Position numbers and translations under genes: made by a program. Shown piece by piece: positions 50,191 to 58,325 of a stretch of 64,000 nucleotides of DNA. Source of the stretch: Myxococcales bacterium. GTDB taxonomy: Bacteria > Myxococcota_A > Polyangia > Polyangiales > Houyiibacteriaceae. Under the pieces are notes generated by a model, which was given only the letters and a program-made list of their open reading frames with translations, ran no database searches and was not told the DNA's origin. Each line of letters begins with the position of its first letter. Positions within the stretch are counted from its first letter, which is position 1. The DNA is taken from NCBI GenBank assembly GCA_029861865.1, contig JAOTYL010000009.1:62001-126000 (forward strand), read 5' to 3'.

Positions 50191-50886
50191 ATGAACACTC
50201 AGCAAGGACACCGTGTGAAAGAGTACGTATTGCGTGGTCGCGGCCCCAATATGATGACGGTTGAATCGCTCGACGAACTGCACGACTTCTTGGTCGCCAA
50301 CCCTGAATCACCCGTATTGATCTATGGTGAGGGAAGTGCGTTCAGTTCTGGTCACGATCTGGACGCTCTCCACGAACACACGCCAGAGGAAATATCTCGC
50401 TCGACCTCTGATGCCATGGAGAGGCTTTTTTATCACCGCGCACCTACAGTCGCAGCGATAAACGGTCACGCCGTGGCGGGCGGTTGCATGGTGGCGCAGG
50501 CCTGCGATGTGCGCCTTTGTTCCGAGAATCCTCAAATCAGGTTCAGCCTGCCTGGTGTGGCTCTTGGGATCACATATCCACCCAAAATTGAGCGTCTGTT
50601 GCGATATCGCCTTCCTGCGCATACTGCCGACCGAGTACTGCTCGAAGCGGCACAGCATGGTCCGGAAGCCGCTCTGAGGTTGGGCCTAATCGACGAAATT
50701 GTTCCCGATGCGTGCGCGTCCGGTCGGGAACTCATCCAACGCCTAGCGGAGCACTCACCGCGAGCCTATTTCGAAGCCAAGCGCCACCTCAGATACGGAC
50801 AACTAGACGTTACCGATGCAGAGGTTGCGCATCATGCGAAGCTGTTTGCGGCACAGTATGCCGCTGGCGTTTCGCGGAGAAAATGA
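50191..50886 (+). CDS. Enoyl-CoA hydratase/isomerase family protein
   Basis: The 231-residue crotonase-fold protein shows GEGSAFSSGHDLDALH, which forms the first oxyanion-hole region, and AAINGHAVAGGCMVAQACDVRLCSE with the second. It lacks the typical paired glutamates in obvious positions, so reaction type is unclear. I give ATG 50191; GTG 50215 has a better ribosome site (AAGGA, 6 bases away) and yields a product starting MKEYVLRG. It lies directly after R-B copy 2. Confidence 0.82.
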   Translation: MNTQQGHRVKEYVLRGRGPNMMTVESLDELHDFLVANPESPVLIYGEGSAFSSGHDLDALHEHTPEEISRSTSDAMERLFYHRAPTVAAINGHAVAGGCMVAQACDVRLCSENPQIRFSLPGVALGITYPPKIERLLRYRLPAHTADRVLLEAAQHGPEAALRLGLIDEIVPDACASGRELIQRLAEHSPRAYFEAKRHLRYGQLDVTDAEVAHHAKLFAAQYAAGVSRRK

Positions 50887-51001
50887 GCGCGAACTTTCTC
50901 GCATGTCGAGGTCTTCGCCTTGGTGCGCACAGCTTCGGGTGTAGACGCGCCACCCCACCAAGCGTACCGTTGCGGGTCTTCACCCGAGAATGGAGGCCTG
51001 G

Positions 51002-51154
51002 ATGTCGAGTGTCGCAATCGTAGCAGTAGGAACCTTCTTGTTTATGGCGGAGTTCGCGCTGAGGCTCTGGATACTTCGAATTGCGGAGCCAGTGGGACAG
51101 CTCGTGTCGTTTTTGTCGGTTACCGATCACTGGCACCCAACGCCAACTACCTGA
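51002..51154 (+). CDS. 50-residue single-span membrane peptide
   Basis: ATG 51002 lies five bases after GGAGG. The product begins MSSVAIVAVGTFLFMAEFAL, a membrane span, then an amphipathic segment (RLWILRIAEPVGQLVSFLSV), and ends HPTPTT. Such peptides can be regulatory partners of membrane complexes. It is too short for most ORF cut-offs and sits between a hydratase gene and a convergent lipoprotein gene. Confidence 0.5.
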   Translation: MSSVAIVAVGTFLFMAEFALRLWILRIAEPVGQLVSFLSVTDHWHPTPTT

Positions 51155-51193
51155 CGCGGGGTCGGCCAATAGGAGATGCCATCCGGAGCAAGA

Positions 51194-52297
51194 TCACCGG
51201 ACCGCTATCTCGACATATATGTCGTCGAAACCCTTCGCGTCCAACGTGACACCGCCCGTAGCGCCGTTGGCTTCGGCGCGTATCTCCAGCCGCCCAGAGA
51301 CCGGTCCGTAGTCGAACGAGCCATCCGATTCCGACAGCCTCCAGAACGGTCCGGGTTCAAGATAGAGCCGCCACTCCTCCCAGCGGTGCAGAACCGCCGG
51401 CGCATCGGGGTCCGAGATGTAGAGCGTGGCCTGAGAGAGCGGATGACCGTCTGCCCCCAACACGCGCCCCGAGAGGCGGGCGCCGCGCCTTAGTTTGATC
51501 TGAGGTTTGGCGTCTGGAGACTGGTTCAGGTCGATCCAGTCGGTCACACCATGCTGGTACCCGGGATGAACAGCAAGCAGTTTGACGCGCTCGCGAGGAC
51601 ACCCGACGCGAAACGAACCTGTGCCATCGGTCACCCCGCTGGCGGCGAGCCTTGGATTGCCGTGCAGACCGTGACTCACGCACCGCACCGAGACATCTGT
51701 GATCGGCTTGTTATCGGCGACGACAGTTCCCTCCACCTCGATGCCGGGACTGAGGTAGACAACCTCTTCCTTGGTTCGGCGCTCGGCAGACTTGGAGAGC
51801 CACCCGATCAGAGTGTCGCGGGATCGCTCCTCACCGACAAATCCAGGTGCCTCAATCCGAAGGCGCCGAAACTCACCGTAGGTGACGGAAACGCGGAACA
51901 TGCCGTTGTCGTCGGATTGGACTTTCTCAGCACCACGGGTGGCGGTGTCGACGTAGATCGTCGCACCTTTGATGGGGGCGCCCAGCTGTGGAGCCTGCTG
52001 CTTCAACTGCCCGACGATCTCGAACTTCTCGACGTCGATGGTCCCAGGTCTGAGTGTGCGCGTCGAGATGGAGGCGATGAGCGGCGTGTCGGGCTTCTTG
52101 AAATCTCCCGCCTTCACGGTCTCGGAGGCGTTTCTTGCCTGGGGCCGGGTCGCGTCAGCCGGTTCGGCCGCTTGTGCTGCCGTCTCGGCAGGGTTTATGT
52201 CCGCTGTCTTGCTGCGGACTTTCTCCGAGTTGCATCCGATCGCCAGGGCAACGGCCACGGTGGCGACTAAAGCAGCGCGGGCCAAGGGTGAGTTCAT
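51194..52297 (-). CDS. Lipoprotein with carboxypeptidase-regulatory-like domains
   Basis: The 367-residue product has the lipobox ALAIGCNS, a polar linker rich in Ala/Glu, and then two or three beta-sandwich modules of the carboxypeptidase-regulatory (CarboxypepD_reg) type: IKGATIYVDTATRG, DNGMFRVSVTYGEFRRLRIEAPGFV, SGRVLGADGHPLSQATLYI and SDGSFDYGPVSGR. These modules are structural and usually surface-exposed. The enzyme, if any, is not encoded here. It converges with the 50-residue peptide gene. Confidence 0.78.
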   Translation of the reverse strand: MNSPLARAALVATVAVALAIGCNSEKVRSKTADINPAETAAQAAEPADATRPQARNASETVKAGDFKKPDTPLIASISTRTLRPGTIDVEKFEIVGQLKQQAPQLGAPIKGATIYVDTATRGAEKVQSDDNGMFRVSVTYGEFRRLRIEAPGFVGEERSRDTLIGWLSKSAERRTKEEVVYLSPGIEVEGTVVADNKPITDVSVRCVSHGLHGNPRLAASGVTDGTGSFRVGCPRERVKLLAVHPGYQHGVTDWIDLNQSPDAKPQIKLRRGARLSGRVLGADGHPLSQATLYISDPDAPAVLHRWEEWRLYLEPGPFWRLSESDGSFDYGPVSGRLEIRAEANGATGGVTLDAKGFDDIYVEIAVR

Positions 52298-52356
52298 GTT
52301 TCCAACCAGAGTGCTCGAGGGAATGTAGCACTGTCCTTCCGGCTTCTGGAAAGAGT

Positions 52357-52428
52357 GGTGACAGGCACCTCATTTCTTCCCAGTCATTCGTTCTTCCGGC
52401 GGCGCGCAGAAATGAGGTGCCTGTCACC
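52357..52428. repeat. Inverted repeat with 21-bp perfect arms, REP-like
   Basis: The arms (52357-52377 and 52408-52428), each holding GGTGACAGGCACCTCATTT, flank a 30-bp loop. It is upstream of the lipoprotein gene start and between divergent genes. Similar palindromes are typical REP-type sequences moved by RAYT transposases, one of which is encoded at 43863. Confidence 0.72.
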
Positions 52429-52474
52429 GCTTTTGGCAACGACGGGCACGTTGGCGAAGAAGTAGACTCTTGGC

Positions 52475-52713
52475 GTGCTCAAACGAACGGCCGTTCTCGG
52501 CACGATTGCGGTCGGGGTCCACGCGGTGATCGTGTTCCTTCACGGTCAGGCTCACGGTGACCTCGGGGTCGAGCTCAATCGGTTTCAGCAGGTGTTTGCA
52601 GGAGTGGTGATCGTCGTTACATCGCTGGTGGCGGCCGCCTTGCTCTGGAGCCGCTACCAAAGCATCGGGTGTCACCTACCTATCGAAAAAGATGGCGGCG
52701 GCTCCTGCAACGC
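52475..52713 (+). pseudogene. Small membrane protein truncated by an R-A repeat
   Basis: GTG 52475 begins MLKRTAVLGTIAVGVHAVIVF, with membrane spans to about residue 60 (VFAGVVIVVTSLVAAALLW). The frame then reads SRYQSIGCHLPIEKDGGGS and runs straight into R-A copy 4 at 52714. The native C-terminus is missing. No family recognised. Confidence 0.65.
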
Positions 52714-52795
52714 TCACTCAGCTCCTGAATTGCGCAGAACGCCTTATAAGTAAACTCTGCGAGACTAAGACGGGGCCTTTGTAGTGACTATCAGC
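52714..52795 (+). repeat. R-A repeat, copy 4 (82 bp)
   Basis: Full length with a few changes (CGGGGCCTTTG in place of CAGGGCGTTTG), which bring it closer to R-B. It cuts the membrane-protein frame on the left and abuts a transposase remnant on the right. Confidence 0.88.
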
Positions 52796-52805
52796 TCTAC
52801 GGCAT

Positions 52806-52921
52806 CTACGGTGCGGGCCCACACCGGGCCCCATGACACACGCGCATCCACCAGGTGTCGGCGGGGAACTCCGCTGTATGGTCGCAGTGGTGCCGGGGTC
52901 GATGATGCGACGTCGTGTCAT
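52806..52921 (-). pseudogene. Internally deleted REP-associated transposase remnant
   Basis: Start-like MTRRRIIDPGTT at 52921 is joined, out of frame, to TWWMRVCHGARCGPAP at about 52806-52868. These are the first and last segments of the intact transposase at 43863-44780; some 270 codons between are gone. It may be a miniature element mobilised by the intact copy. Confidence 0.75.
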
Positions 52922-52963
52922 GCAATCGGCAAGCGCGAAAATCGTGCCGAGGATCTTGTTGGG

Positions 52964-53659
52964 TTAGCAGGACGCTTGATCCATGACCGTCGACGCTTCG
53001 GCTTCGCCATTGCACTGTAGGGTGCAGGAAGAAAGCGGGTCGCACGTCACTTGACAAGCACCAGTGCACGTCACCGCGCAGGTTGCCCCCTCGGTACAGG
53101 CTGCAACCGCTGCCTCGCCGAGCTGGATGGTGCACTCGGAGTCGTTGCATTTTACATCGCCGTCTGCGCCGGCACTTATCATACAAGCGCTTCCAGACTC
53201 GCAATCGATATCGCCGTCGGGTCCGGCAACGACGGTACATGTGGTTCCGGTTGCACAATCGATTTCCGCGTTGTCGCCTGCATCGATAGTGCAAGTGCTG
53301 TTCGACATGCAATCGATGTTGGAGCCCATGCCGGTCGCCAGATCGCACTCGGCGCCCGTGCAATCGATGTCCATATTCGTCGCTGCTCCAGTCACCTCGC
53401 AGCTCGTTCCTTCGGCACAGTCGACCTGGCAAGCATCGTTGCAACTCGCATCGCAGGCACTGTTCTGTGAGCACGACAGAGAGCAGACGTCTACCGCGGT
53501 TTGCGGGACATCCGTGCAGTCGAGTGCGCAGCTTTGGTCTACGCAAGCACAGCTAGATCCCATGCACGGGCATTGCGGCCCGGGGCACGTAGCTATTGAC
53601 ACAGAATCGCCGCAGCCCACGGCTGCAATGGCCAAAAGGATCGTTAAGACTCGAATCAT
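52964..53659 (-). CDS. Cysteine-rich lipoprotein with short repeats
   Basis: The 231-residue product has the lipobox IAAVGCGDS. The mature part repeats a unit of about 20-22 residues with a pattern like DIDCTGxxCxLxxG-xNxxIDC (GSNIDCMSNSTCTIDAGDNAEIDCATGTTCTVV), giving many cysteines and an alternating hydrophobic pattern compatible with a beta-helix or disulfide ladder. It is a surface lipoprotein by inference. Function unknown. Confidence 0.75.
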   Translation of the reverse strand: MIRVLTILLAIAAVGCGDSVSIATCPGPQCPCMGSSCACVDQSCALDCTDVPQTAVDVCSLSCSQNSACDASCNDACQVDCAEGTSCEVTGAATNMDIDCTGAECDLATGMGSNIDCMSNSTCTIDAGDNAEIDCATGTTCTVVAGPDGDIDCESGSACMISAGADGDVKCNDSECTIQLGEAAVAACTEGATCAVTCTGACQVTCDPLSSCTLQCNGEAEASTVMDQASC

Positions 53660-54146
53660 AAGGCCCCCCGTTCAAAAAGAAATAATGCCTCAAATTACGC
53701 GCTGGACGTCTAACTTGCACCTTTGTCTCTCGATCGAGTGATGTCCTTCACAAAGATAAGACAAGGTCATCGCGGTCCACCCGACAGTGAGCGACCGCTC
53801 GCGTGCTCGGCGCCTCTTTCGGCGGTCCGCAAGAAGGGCCTGACGAGAGCTAGGATGCGACCGGCATACCAAGTCTTCTCGGCTCCGAGCTGGCGTCGAA
53901 CGCCTCCCGAGGTCGACATGAGCTCAGCGGCGGTAGCAAAAGCCGTGCTAGCGGAGTAACATCCGGCCTTCGCCTGGAGGTGGCCGTGAAGTCAGCGGTC
54001 GCAAGAAAACCGCCGAGTGCTCCCTGCTCACATCCGTTGGGTTGCGTTGACGCTGGACGCTGCACCGCCACCCCCGGACGCGAAGGGAGCTCACGGTGGG
54101 ACAGTGTTTGGAAATTCGCCAAGAAATCAAACAGGGAGTGTACATC
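53660..54146. other. Intergenic stretch
   Basis: Nearly 490 bases without a supportable gene. It holds the upstream region of the Cys-rich lipoprotein (minus) and of the small secreted protein at 54147 (plus). No promoter or hairpin stands out. Confidence 0.4.
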
Positions 54147-54611
54147 ATGACGAAGTCTAGGAAGCTCTTGTGGTCAGCATTGGCTGTTGTCGGGCTATCG
54201 GCAGCGGCTGTCGTTGGGCTATCGGTCTTGTCAGCTCCTGCGGCTGCTGGCGGCCCCAACTGCCCCGCTTTCACGACAGAGATGGTAGACGCCGCAGCCA
54301 TGGCCTTTGGTCTCCCGCCGGGCACGATGGGCGAGGCCCGTGATGACGTGCGTGCGCCGTCTATTTACTGTCGCTTTGAGCGCCCACCTTCGGCCGGCGG
54401 AGGTCTTTTCGTGGTCGACGTAAACGACGGTAGTGCGGACGAAGCGTTTGTCCGCGGGGAGAATCGCACAGAAGACGAGCCTACGATTAATTTTCGCACG
54501 CAGCTTCGTAGTTTCGCCGAGGGTCTGACCACCGGTGAGGGACACGGATGTCGGGCAGCGGTTTTGCGGAGTTTCGTCTGGAACAACTATTGCGCTTCTG
54601 CTTTGCAGTAA
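54147..54611 (+). CDS. Small secreted protein of unknown function
   Basis: ATG 54147 follows AGGGAG; 154 residues. The signal peptide (LLWSALAVVGLSAAAVVGLSVLSAPAAA-G) is followed by a cysteine-bearing mature chain (GPNCPAFT, IYCRFERPP, GHGCRAAV, NNYCASALQ). No family recognised. It is followed by a degenerate R-B copy. Confidence 0.68.
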   Translation: MTKSRKLLWSALAVVGLSAAAVVGLSVLSAPAAAGGPNCPAFTTEMVDAAAMAFGLPPGTMGEARDDVRAPSIYCRFERPPSAGGGLFVVDVNDGSADEAFVRGENRTEDEPTINFRTQLRSFAEGLTTGEGHGCRAAVLRSFVWNNYCASALQ

Positions 54612-54621
54612 TCGTCGGGCC

Positions 54622-54663
54622 CTGTTACGTCGCGTGGCGAAGCGTTCGGACGCGGGCTCACGA
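54622..54663 (+). repeat. Degenerate R-B-like fragment
   Basis: TGTTACGTCGCGTGGCGAAGCG and GGACGCGGGC match the middle of R-B with several changes; both flanks are lost. It lies between two gene fragments, like other R-B copies. Confidence 0.5.
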
Positions 54664-54909
54664 GCTATCGGTCCATCGTATAACAACATCATCACCTACG
54701 TGCCGTTTTCGACATGCCAGATCGCAACAAGCGATCCAAACGTCTGTGGAATCGCCATACCACTCAATGGCGGCGAGTATCCCTTCGACAAGACTGCCAC
54801 CGATACCGCGGAGGACAATCCTTTCTATGACGAAGCGATGATGAATTGGACATACGAAGAAGAAGACGAGTACGACATGGAAGTAAGCCAGCCTGGGGGG
54901 GCGAACTAG
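54664..54909 (+). pseudogene. Gene fragment, C-terminal part of an acidic secreted-type protein
   Basis: The frame reads SYNNIITYVPFSTCQIATS, IAIPLNGGEYPFDK and an acidic tail (TYEEEDEYDMEVSQ). It has no good start and begins at the R-B fragment. Unknown family. Confidence 0.45.
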
Positions 54910-54910
54910 G

Positions 54911-55291
54911 ATGGGTTTCTTTGCGTGGAGAAGACATTGTGTTGCTTTGGTCGCCACTGCGGTCCCACTCTTGTGTAGATCCTCGAACCGCTATCGCAGA
55001 TGCAAATCCAATATTGAAGGAACCTGAGGTCGCGTTGGCAAATGGGGACGACAGGGCTCGCCGGCTGCGAATAGCCGGCTGGACGTTTGTCGGGGTGGGC
55101 GCGGCGATTCCAGTGGTCGTCTGGTCAACCGTAACCCACAAGACGAGGGACGATGATTCCCTTGTGGGGATCGCAAGAGGAAGGGGATGCTCGGCCGCGC
55201 GAGAAGACTCGAAAAGAAGAGCAACCAAACGAACCGAGTCAATCTCGGAATTGGATGGGGCACTGTGGCTATCTCGGGAGATTTCTGAGAG
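54911..55291 (+). pseudogene. Broken exported protein gene (several frames)
   Basis: ATG 54911 opens a signal-like peptide (MGFFAWRRHCVALVATAVPLLC) and stops after 38 codons. A second frame then has a membrane span (RLRIAGWTFVGVGAAIPVVVW), and a third has VNLGIGWGTVAISGDF with a stop, typical of an outer-membrane-type end. Together they look like one gene with two or more slips. Low certainty. Confidence 0.4.
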
Positions 55292-55398
55292 CCAGTGGTC
55301 CAAAACGGTTCGTTTGGGGCTGCGGGACAGGAATCGAAACGGTCCGCTGCTCATCCAAGAACTCTAGGAGTCGTGGGAGCCCATTCGACTGAGTCCTG

Positions 55399-56421
55399 TT
55401 GGAACGGAACGCCGAAAGCCTGCAAGCCCGATGCAGGAGAGCCACCCCTCATCGCCGCGAGCGCGGCCAAGCGACTCGGGAGGAGTTGCAGCCGGCGTAT
55501 GTGGAGTTACTTGAGTTCTTTTGGGCCGCGCTCACCCCCAGGGTATTCGCTGAAGACCTCAGCTGGACGCCGATGTCGATCTCCGGTTTGCAGGCCTCTG
55601 ATTTCATCCTGTCGGACCTCTGGGCCCAGGAAGGCCAGGACCCAACGCCTGATTTTTCAGCGAGTGGCTTGCCCGTTTCATTCGGCCTTCTTCAGGGCCA
55701 GTCCTGCCCAACGACGTCGGATTGCTCGGCGCCGCCCACCGTTGTCGAGGTGGACACCGACAATTGGACCGTGACGGTGAACAACACGGGCCTCAGTGTC
55801 GAGCTGTCCGTCGCGCAGGTCTTTGGGCCGGGCCGTTTCCCAGAGCTGCCACTGGAGTTCGCGGTGAGCGCGAGGGTTCGCAACGCCGGCACGATCCCCT
55901 TGAGCGACATCGAAGTCCGATTCCTCCTGCCCAAGGAGGCGCTTGCGGACTTCGACATACCCGCAGGCGAATGCATCCCGGATTCCGCAACATTGAACGC
56001 CGCTGTGATTGCCGATTGCACGATTCCAGGGCCCATCCAGCCGGGAGACTCGGACACCGTAAGCGTTCCGACTAGCGTCATTTCGGTGGGGTACGCCAAC
56101 GTGGTGCCCGACGGCTCGGAGTTCCTCTATCAAGCAGAGATCGTCTCCTTCTCGGGCCGTGAACCTGACTCCAATGACGATCTTGCGGACGAGGTGTTGA
56201 TTTCGGTCTGCAATCCATCCGGCATGGACCCCGTCGTGGTCGATGACGCGATGACTTGTGGCGACCTCATGACCGGCGGCACCGGTGGTGACCCAACTAT
56301 GGGCACCGATGGCGGCGGCTGCGACTGCTACATCGCGAGCGCGCCGGGCTCCAATCCTTGGGTTCTTCCACTCCTTTGTCTCGCAGCTTGGGCGATCTGG
56401 CGAAGACTCAGAAGGAGCTGA
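55399..56421 (+). CDS. Secreted protein with MYXO-CTERM-like C-terminal sorting signal
   Basis: The frame starts with TTG at 55399, but the first 50 codons are doubtful; EFFWAALTPRVFA-EDL looks like the end of a signal peptide. The mature chain is a beta-sandwich-like domain (TVTVNNTGLSVELSVAQ, SARVRNAGTIPLSDIEVRFLLP). The C-terminus has GGGCDCYIA, a hydrophobic span (NPWVLPLLCLAAWAIW) and RRLRRS, the tripartite pattern of a MYXO-CTERM signal, which is cut by a sortase-like rhombosortase/myxosortase. Function unknown. Confidence 0.68.
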   Translation: MERNAESLQARCRRATPHRRERGQATREELQPAYVELLEFFWAALTPRVFAEDLSWTPMSISGLQASDFILSDLWAQEGQDPTPDFSASGLPVSFGLLQGQSCPTTSDCSAPPTVVEVDTDNWTVTVNNTGLSVELSVAQVFGPGRFPELPLEFAVSARVRNAGTIPLSDIEVRFLLPKEALADFDIPAGECIPDSATLNAAVIADCTIPGPIQPGDSDTVSVPTSVISVGYANVVPDGSEFLYQAEIVSFSGREPDSNDDLADEVLISVCNPSGMDPVVVDDAMTCGDLMTGGTGGDPTMGTDGGGCDCYIASAPGSNPWVLPLLCLAAWAIWRRLRRS

Positions 56422-56458
56422 GCCGTGTCTTCGCGTCAAGTCTGGCACGCGGGCACGC

Positions 56459-56812
56459 TCACGCGTGCATGACCCGGAACTGCATGAAGTTGCCGCCCTC
56501 CGCTTCCGCAAGGCGCCGTCGGAGGGTCGGGCCGAGGGCGGTGGCCGGAGTGAGAACGCCGGCGCGTCTCGGCAGCGCCTCGTGATCGAACAGCAGGCAA
56601 AGCCCGACTTCGGAGAGCATCTTGGAGGTCGCGAGATAGCCGGGATCCCCCGCGCCTTGGACCTCCACCAGGGCGAACTCGGTCCGGTCTTCGGTCGTCG
56701 CATGGACGAGCGCCCGGAAGTTGCCGGCCCGTTGGAGCCAAGGAGGAGGCCCTTCGCCCGGCTTCGGTTGCATTGGAATCGGGGCACCCGCCTTAGCGCG
56801 AGGTTCTACCAC
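56459..56812 (-). pseudogene. C-terminal fragment of a saccharopine dehydrogenase-like/trans-acting enoyl reductase
   Basis: Residues GDPGYLATSKMLSEVGLCLLFD and LPRRAGVLTPATALG match the C-terminal end of this family. The Rossmann-fold N-terminus is absent; upstream lies an unrelated secreted-protein gene (start overlap about 20 bases). It is a fragment. Confidence 0.68.
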
Positions 56813-57656
56813 CCACCACGCCTAGCGCCGACTCCGGCAGGACGCAGCGGAACGCGGCCCGCTCCGCCTTGGGCTCAGCCGAAGCTTGCGTCGGATCGAC
56901 AGGGGCGGGCCCGCAAGTAAGCTCGAACGCCTCGGGCCGGAGCGCGGGCATGATGCGGACCGTGCACGTGCCACCCACGCACCGAGCGCCCAGGTGGATT
57001 GTACTCTCGATCCAAGCGGGGGCGAAGGACGCGCGGCACGATTGGAGCACGCTGTCCTTGCTTCTCTGACGGGTCAAAACAGGAGGAAAAATGGCGAGAT
57101 GACAGCCTTCATCGGGGTGCGAGGGATTGGTGCAATCGCCGACCTGCGTCCATTCGGGCAGCTCCCCGATCCAAGGCTCAGGCTCGCCCGGCTCCTGCAT
57201 GCTCACGAGCGTTGCGACCGCTGCGGAGTAACGTGCAAGCTCGCGTTCCGCGCGCGTTGGGAGGCGCCCCCCAAAGCGCATCCCGCAGACCCCGTAGGCC
57301 GTCTCGCCGTCGATGACGGCGACGGCGCGCGGCTTGAGCACGTCCTTCGCTCTCGATCGCGCGGAGAGGATCGATGTCGTCACGGGGCAATCGATTGTCC
57401 CACGGCTTCCAAGCGAACACGGAAGCGGCGCAGCGCTCATCCAGAACGGCGCGACTTCGGCGGGGCTCTCTTCGAGGAGGCCTTTGGGAGCGCTCGATGG
57501 CGTGCAGATCTCGGCGAAAGCGACGCCGAGCTTCTCGCCGGTTCTCCAGGCACAACCGGCCCGCGGCTCATCGCCGCTGGCCCTCGCCGTACCGATGACC
57601 GTCAACAGAAGCCCCGCGAGGATTTCGCGCCCAGCAAACCTCACGCGAGGAAGCAT
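56793..57656 (-). CDS. Secreted protein, weakly sulfatase-modifying-factor-like
   Basis: ATG 57656 follows AAGGGGG; 287 residues. The signal peptide (FAGREILAGLLLTVIGTARA-S) is clear. VCGMRFGGRLPTRAERELARY resembles the FGE-sulfatase domain's R-LPTEAEWE segment, but the rest of that domain is not obvious. Five or more cysteines are scattered. A formylglycine-generating role is not claimed. Confidence 0.6.
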   Translation of the reverse strand: MLPRVRFAGREILAGLLLTVIGTARASGDEPRAGCAWRTGEKLGVAFAEICTPSSAPKGLLEESPAEVAPFWMSAAPLPCSLGSRGTIDCPVTTSILSARSRAKDVLKPRAVAVIDGETAYGVCGMRFGGRLPTRAERELARYSAAVATLVSMQEPGEPEPWIGELPEWTQVGDCTNPSHPDEGCHLAIFPPVLTRQRSKDSVLQSCRASFAPAWIESTIHLGARCVGGTCTVRIMPALRPEAFELTCGPAPVDPTQASAEPKAERAAFRCVLPESALGVVGGRTSR

Positions 57657-57867
57657 ACCCCCTTCTCGAAAGCGGTTCCATCGTCGAACTTCCACGCGTC
57701 CCATTTCAAGCGGAGTTCACTACCCCCATGAAGCCAACCCGACGACTCTCCGTGCAAGGTCCGTGAAATGAGAATGCACCCCCGTGGATTCGACCATTAA
57801 TCCCGCCAATTTCAGCCGACTTTGACGGCATCTGTTTGATCCATAAGCCTGTGGGGATGGGGGGATT

Positions 57868-58089
57868 ATGTTGATCTTGATTCGATTCTTAGTGGTTGGG
57901 CTGCTCGTCGTGGCGGCCGCGTGTGGTGATGATCCGGGCCTCCAAGCGGTGTGCGGGAACTGCCCAGAGGGGCCGGTACTCGACGGTTGCGAGGACGTCT
58001 ACAGCGCCTGTGCCGGCTTACCGACGCGGGCGGCGAGAAACCTCTGCTTCGACCAGCTCGGTTCACCCTGCGACGCCATCACCGAATAG
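57868..58089 (+). CDS. Small lipoprotein, unknown function
   Basis: ATG 57868 follows GGGGGA; 73 residues. The lipobox VVAAACGD places a lipidated Cys at position 19. The mature 54 residues hold six more cysteines (CGNCPEG, DGCEDV, SACAGL). The plasmid or chromosomal role is unknown. Confidence 0.68.
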   Translation: MLILIRFLVVGLLVVAAACGDDPGLQAVCGNCPEGPVLDGCEDVYSACAGLPTRAARNLCFDQLGSPCDAITE

Positions 58090-58314
58090 GCCAAGCCGAA
58101 CGACGCATGGGTCGACGTGCTTTTCGTTCTTGGTCGACTTTCCGAAGTATGGGACGCCAATCGTGAGGAGCGGGCTGCTGCCGCTGGGGAGCTGAAGGTT
58201 ACTGTGGCAGAAAAACTCGTCGCTCATGCGTTGTTGGGTCTCCTGATCGATCACCTCACCGCGAATCGCGGTCACCCAGTCGAACTCTGAGGCGTCGACT
58301 GAGACCTCACCCAC
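58063..58314 (-). pseudogene. Fragment of a larger protein (monooxygenase-like segment)
   Basis: The frame reads SEFDWVTAIRGEVIDQETQQ and SDEFFCHSNLQL, reminiscent of copper-type monooxygenase-like proteins in myxobacteria. The start at 58314 is not convincing, and it overlaps the small lipoprotein gene. I treat it as a relic downstream of plsB. Confidence 0.4.
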
Positions 58315-58325
58315 GGCGTCCTATC

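Noticed and set aside
55678-56787. Minus-strand frame of 369 codons at 56 kb
   Set aside because: It overlaps the MYXO-CTERM-like protein and the enoyl-reductase fragment; no start signal or domain.
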